A DNA stretch of 22,477 nucleotides from JAPUDQ01 sp964462335 (GTDB taxonomy: Bacteria; Patescibacteriota; Saccharimonadia; Saccharimonadales; Saccharimonadaceae): contig CAYWYG010000013.1 of assembly GCA_964462335.1 (NCBI GenBank), positions 1-22,477 on the forward strand. The letters run 5' to 3'. The translations under genes were made by a program, and so were the position numbers. Position 1 is the stretch's first letter. Every line of letters begins with the position of its first letter. Below are positions 20,849-22,477 of this stretch, one piece after another. The notes beneath the pieces are model-generated. The model had not been told where the DNA came from and ran no database searches. It saw nothing but the letters and a program-made list of their open reading frames with translations.

Positions 20849-21613
20849 GAGCGGCTAGACCATGCCGTTTTTCGGCGTGGTCTATGCCACTCTCGTTCCT
20901 CCGCTGAGAGCTGGATTCGCTTGGGCAAGGTGAGGGTAGATGGTCGAATTGTCACCAAATCCGGTCATTTTGTAGATGAAAGTGCAACGATAAAGCTTGA
21001 GAGCGATGAGAGATATGTGAGCCGTGCCGGGTTGAAACTGGCGAGTGTGGCAGGAAAATTTGGGATTGATTTCAGAGGTAAAACCGTGCTTGATGTAGGA
21101 TCGTCAACAGGTGGCTTTACGGATTATGCACTGCAACACGGTGCCGCGAAGGTGATCGCGGTCGATGTCGGAACGGATCAGATGCACCCGAGTCTGCGGG
21201 ATGATCCGAGGGTGGAATTGCATGAGAAATTAGACATTAGACAGTTGACATTAGACGTTCGGAAAGAAAGTGCGATAAACCCAATGTCCAATGTCCAACG
21301 TCTATCGTCTTTGCCCGATATTGTCCTCATCGACGTCAGTTTCATCTCACTCCGTGAAGTCTTGCCTCATATCTCATACCTCATGACTCATGCCTCCATC
21401 TGTGTGGCTATGCTCAAACCGCAATTTGAGGCGGGGCGTAATCAGGTGAGCAAAGGTGTGATCAAGAACGATCGTGTACGTCGGCAGATACTCCACGATT
21501 TTGAGGTGTGGGCGCGGCAGTACTTTATCGTCCTTGACAAAGCCGATAGCGAGGTGACAGGGGTACATGGCAATCGTGAGCGGTTCTATATACTGAAGAT
21601 TGCAAAAGTATAA
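20819..21613 (+). CDS. tlyA: TlyA family rRNA 2'-O-methyltransferase (hemolysin A family)
   Basis: 264 aa. TlyA methylates ribose of 16S C1409 and 23S C1920 in mycobacteria. An S4 RNA-binding domain (about 9-68) is followed by an RrmJ/FtsJ-like methyltransferase: SAM motif LDVGSSTGGF (91-100) and catalytic residues K73, D172, K200 and the Glu of GNRERFYIL. GGGAGG precedes the ATG at 20819 by about 10 nt. Residues 1-9 (MSNVQRPTS) come from element E, and residues 137-165 correspond to a complete heptad palindrome (element F) read in frame. MSNVQR occurs at both places. All catalytic motifs are retained, so the protein is probably active. Confidence 0.92.
   Translation: MSNVQRPTSRERLDHAVFRRGLCHSRSSAESWIRLGKVRVDGRIVTKSGHFVDESATIKLESDERYVSRAGLKLASVAGKFGIDFRGKTVLDVGSSTGGFTDYALQHGAAKVIAVDVGTDQMHPSLRDDPRVELHEKLDIRQLTLDVRKESAINPMSNVQRLSSLPDIVLIDVSFISLREVLPHISYLMTHASICVAMLKPQFEAGRNQVSKGVIKNDRVRRQILHDFEVWARQYFIVLDKADSEVTGVHGNRERFYILKIAKV
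21229..21313 (+). repeat. Heptad element F: short-loop palindrome inside tlyA
   Basis: Left arm 21229-21264 (ATTA, four heptads GACNNTN, GGAA), loop 21265-21277 (13 nt, containing GCGAT) and right arm 21278-21313 (AACC, four heptads, TTTG). The heptads and inner AACC match element E. The frame stays open through it and connects conserved TlyA blocks before and after. Confidence 0.8.
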
Positions 21614-21832
21614 TCTCTATGGTATAATCACTGACATGTGTTGCCTAAAGCAGGTGACATGTGCTGTCGGTTGAGGTGAGCGGAGTCGGGTCATTGCCCG
21701 ATGCGCCCTCAACAGGCGCATTTTGACAATCCGATTCATCTCACATGAGCCGACGTTACATGTCCACTGCCGTCAGGCGGCCGATCAGTCTTGGGGTTTC
21801 CAGGCTGGTCAACTCCAATGAAAGGAACCCTC
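21600..21832 (+). promoter_or_regulatory. Promoter and attenuator-like leader of the last gene
   Basis: TTGCAA (21600-21605, in the tlyA end), a 17-nt spacer and TATAAT (21623-21628). GACATGTG is repeated at 21633-21640 and 21656-21663. TGCGCC (21702-21707) with GGCGCA (21715-21720) then TTTT is an intrinsic terminator. GTTGAGG (21670-21676) can instead pair with CCTCAAC (21707-21713), enclosing TCGGG/CCCGA, and would disrupt it. About 110 nt follow before the ATG; AAAGGA gives the ribosome site. No known riboswitch is recognised. Confidence 0.55.
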
Positions 21833-22477
21833 ATGCGCAGGTTGCGCACCCTGGCCGCCATCATCGCGGCCTTCCTGTTCGTCCTCGGCGGCGGGGCGGC
21901 CATCGCCTACGCCGCCACTGGCCCATCTGGCACGACGAGCTTCGGCTCGGTGTGCCTCGCAGTCGGGGCCAGCGGTCCGGTCACCGTGACCTACACCAAC
22001 ACTGGAGACGTTGCCCTCGTGGGTCACGTCTTCTACCGGCAGGATCTCGTCGCGGGTGGCACCGCGGATGTGCCTGTCAATAGCACCGTCACCGTCACCG
22101 TGACCGTGACGGCCGGGAATGACTACGAGGCCAGGCTATTCAGCCTCGACGGAACTTCCTTGGACGCCTCGCTGTCCGGTATTGCGGTAGGGGCGTGTCC
22201 CCCCTACACCCCGTCCGCCACCGTGGTCACCCAGACCGTGGTGGCTAACGCCCCNNNNNNNNNNNNNNNNNNNNNNNNNNNNNNNNNNNNNNNNNNNNNN
22301 NNNNNNNNNNNNNNNNNNNNNNNNNNNNNNNNNNNNNNNNNNNNNNNNNNNNNNCGTCTCGGCCGACGGCAAGACGGCGACCCACGTGGTCACCGACTCG
22401 TCGTACGCGGGGGTGGCCCCCACCCCCTACACCCCGTCCGCCACCGTGGTCACCCAGACCGTGGTGGCTAACGCCCC
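21833..22477 (+). CDS. Secreted repeat-containing protein, partial, with a gap
   Basis: The start at 21833 is set by AAAGGA shortly upstream. Residues 1-28 form a signal peptide or anchor (RRLRTL, then a hydrophobic core, AIAYA-ATG). The next 95 residues are Thr/Val/Gly-rich and beta-like with two cysteines. Then YTPSATVVTQTVVANA appears before the gap (22255-22354) and again, codon for codon, at the window end, with VSADGKTATHVVTDSSYAG before it. The frame differs by one across the 100 Ns, which only means the gap length is arbitrary. The 3' end is beyond the window. It is probably a long, Pro/Thr-rich surface protein with tandem repeats; function unknown. Confidence 0.7.
22200..22477. other. 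Scaffold gap inside a repeated coding segment
   Basis: Bases 22200-22254 and 22423-22477 are an identical 55-mer. 100 Ns lie at 22255-22354, and only 123 nt remain after them, ending with the second copy. The assembler evidently stopped at a repeat of at least 55 nt, so the true number of repeat units is unknown. Confidence 0.85.

Noticed and set aside
21614..21832. SRP RNA, tmRNA or tRNA in the last leader
   Set aside because: The conserved SRP tetraloop region, the tmRNA ends and a tRNA cloverleaf were all looked for by eye and are not present.
1..22477. Alternative genetic code (UGA as sense)
   Set aside because: Several well-delimited genes end in TGA, and no conserved protein contains an internal TGA.

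Overview
The window looks like part of a Patescibacteria (CPR) genome, most likely Candidatus Saccharibacteria (TM7). The reasons are compact single-copy housekeeping genes (rpsO, pnp, rnj, ftsK, rpsF-ssb-rpsR, efp, tlyA, plsY), many membrane-anchored orphans, an EF-P with Arg at the loop tip, S23-type four-helix-bundle genes and mid-range GC. TGA is used as a stop (genes ending at 2708, 4000 and 6274), which argues against the code-25 lineages. The phylum call is inference. No tRNA, rRNA or CRISPR array is visible.

Layout. 1-267 is rpsO. 268-7000 is an accessory stretch separating rpsO from its usual partner pnp: membrane or secreted orphans, plsY (split by an assembly gap), a metallophosphoesterase, an unknown 362-aa protein flanked by a repeated hairpin, a Nudix hydrolase, a ribbon-helix-helix/PIN toxin-antitoxin pair and a minus-strand orphan. 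7115-14067 holds pnp, a P-loop kinase, a family-4-like uracil-DNA glycosylase, an APH-fold pseudokinase and RNase J. 14170-17959 holds a minus-strand orphan, ftsK and a membrane-anchored orphan. 18125-21613 is a translation/replication cluster, rpsF-ssb-rpsR-[S23]-efp-[S23]-tlyA. The scaffold ends in a repeat-containing secreted protein (from 21833) interrupted by a second gap.

The most striking structure is a family of palindromic elements built from heptanucleotides. Each arm reads AGTA-(GAYNNTR)x4-GAAG or a close variant. Paired arms occur between rpsF/ssb, ssb/rpsR, rpsR/efp and efp/tlyA and inside tlyA; solo arms sit at the stop codons of rnj and ftsK. In two elements the loop holds an S23/Avd-like four-helix-bundle gene; in three it is only 13-15 nt. 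The two gene-bearing elements belong to different heptad subfamilies, each with its own short-loop derivative. I read this as a possible mobile or trans-mobilised repeat system with the S23 protein as partner, comparable in logic to REP/RAYT or to 23S rRNA intervening sequences.

A second theme is expression style. Many accessory genes have a -10 box ending 6-8 nt before the ATG (leaderless mRNAs), whereas pnp, rnj, rpsF and a set of GC-richer orphan genes have leaders with Shine-Dalgarno sites and stem-loops, including one attenuator-like leader before the last gene.
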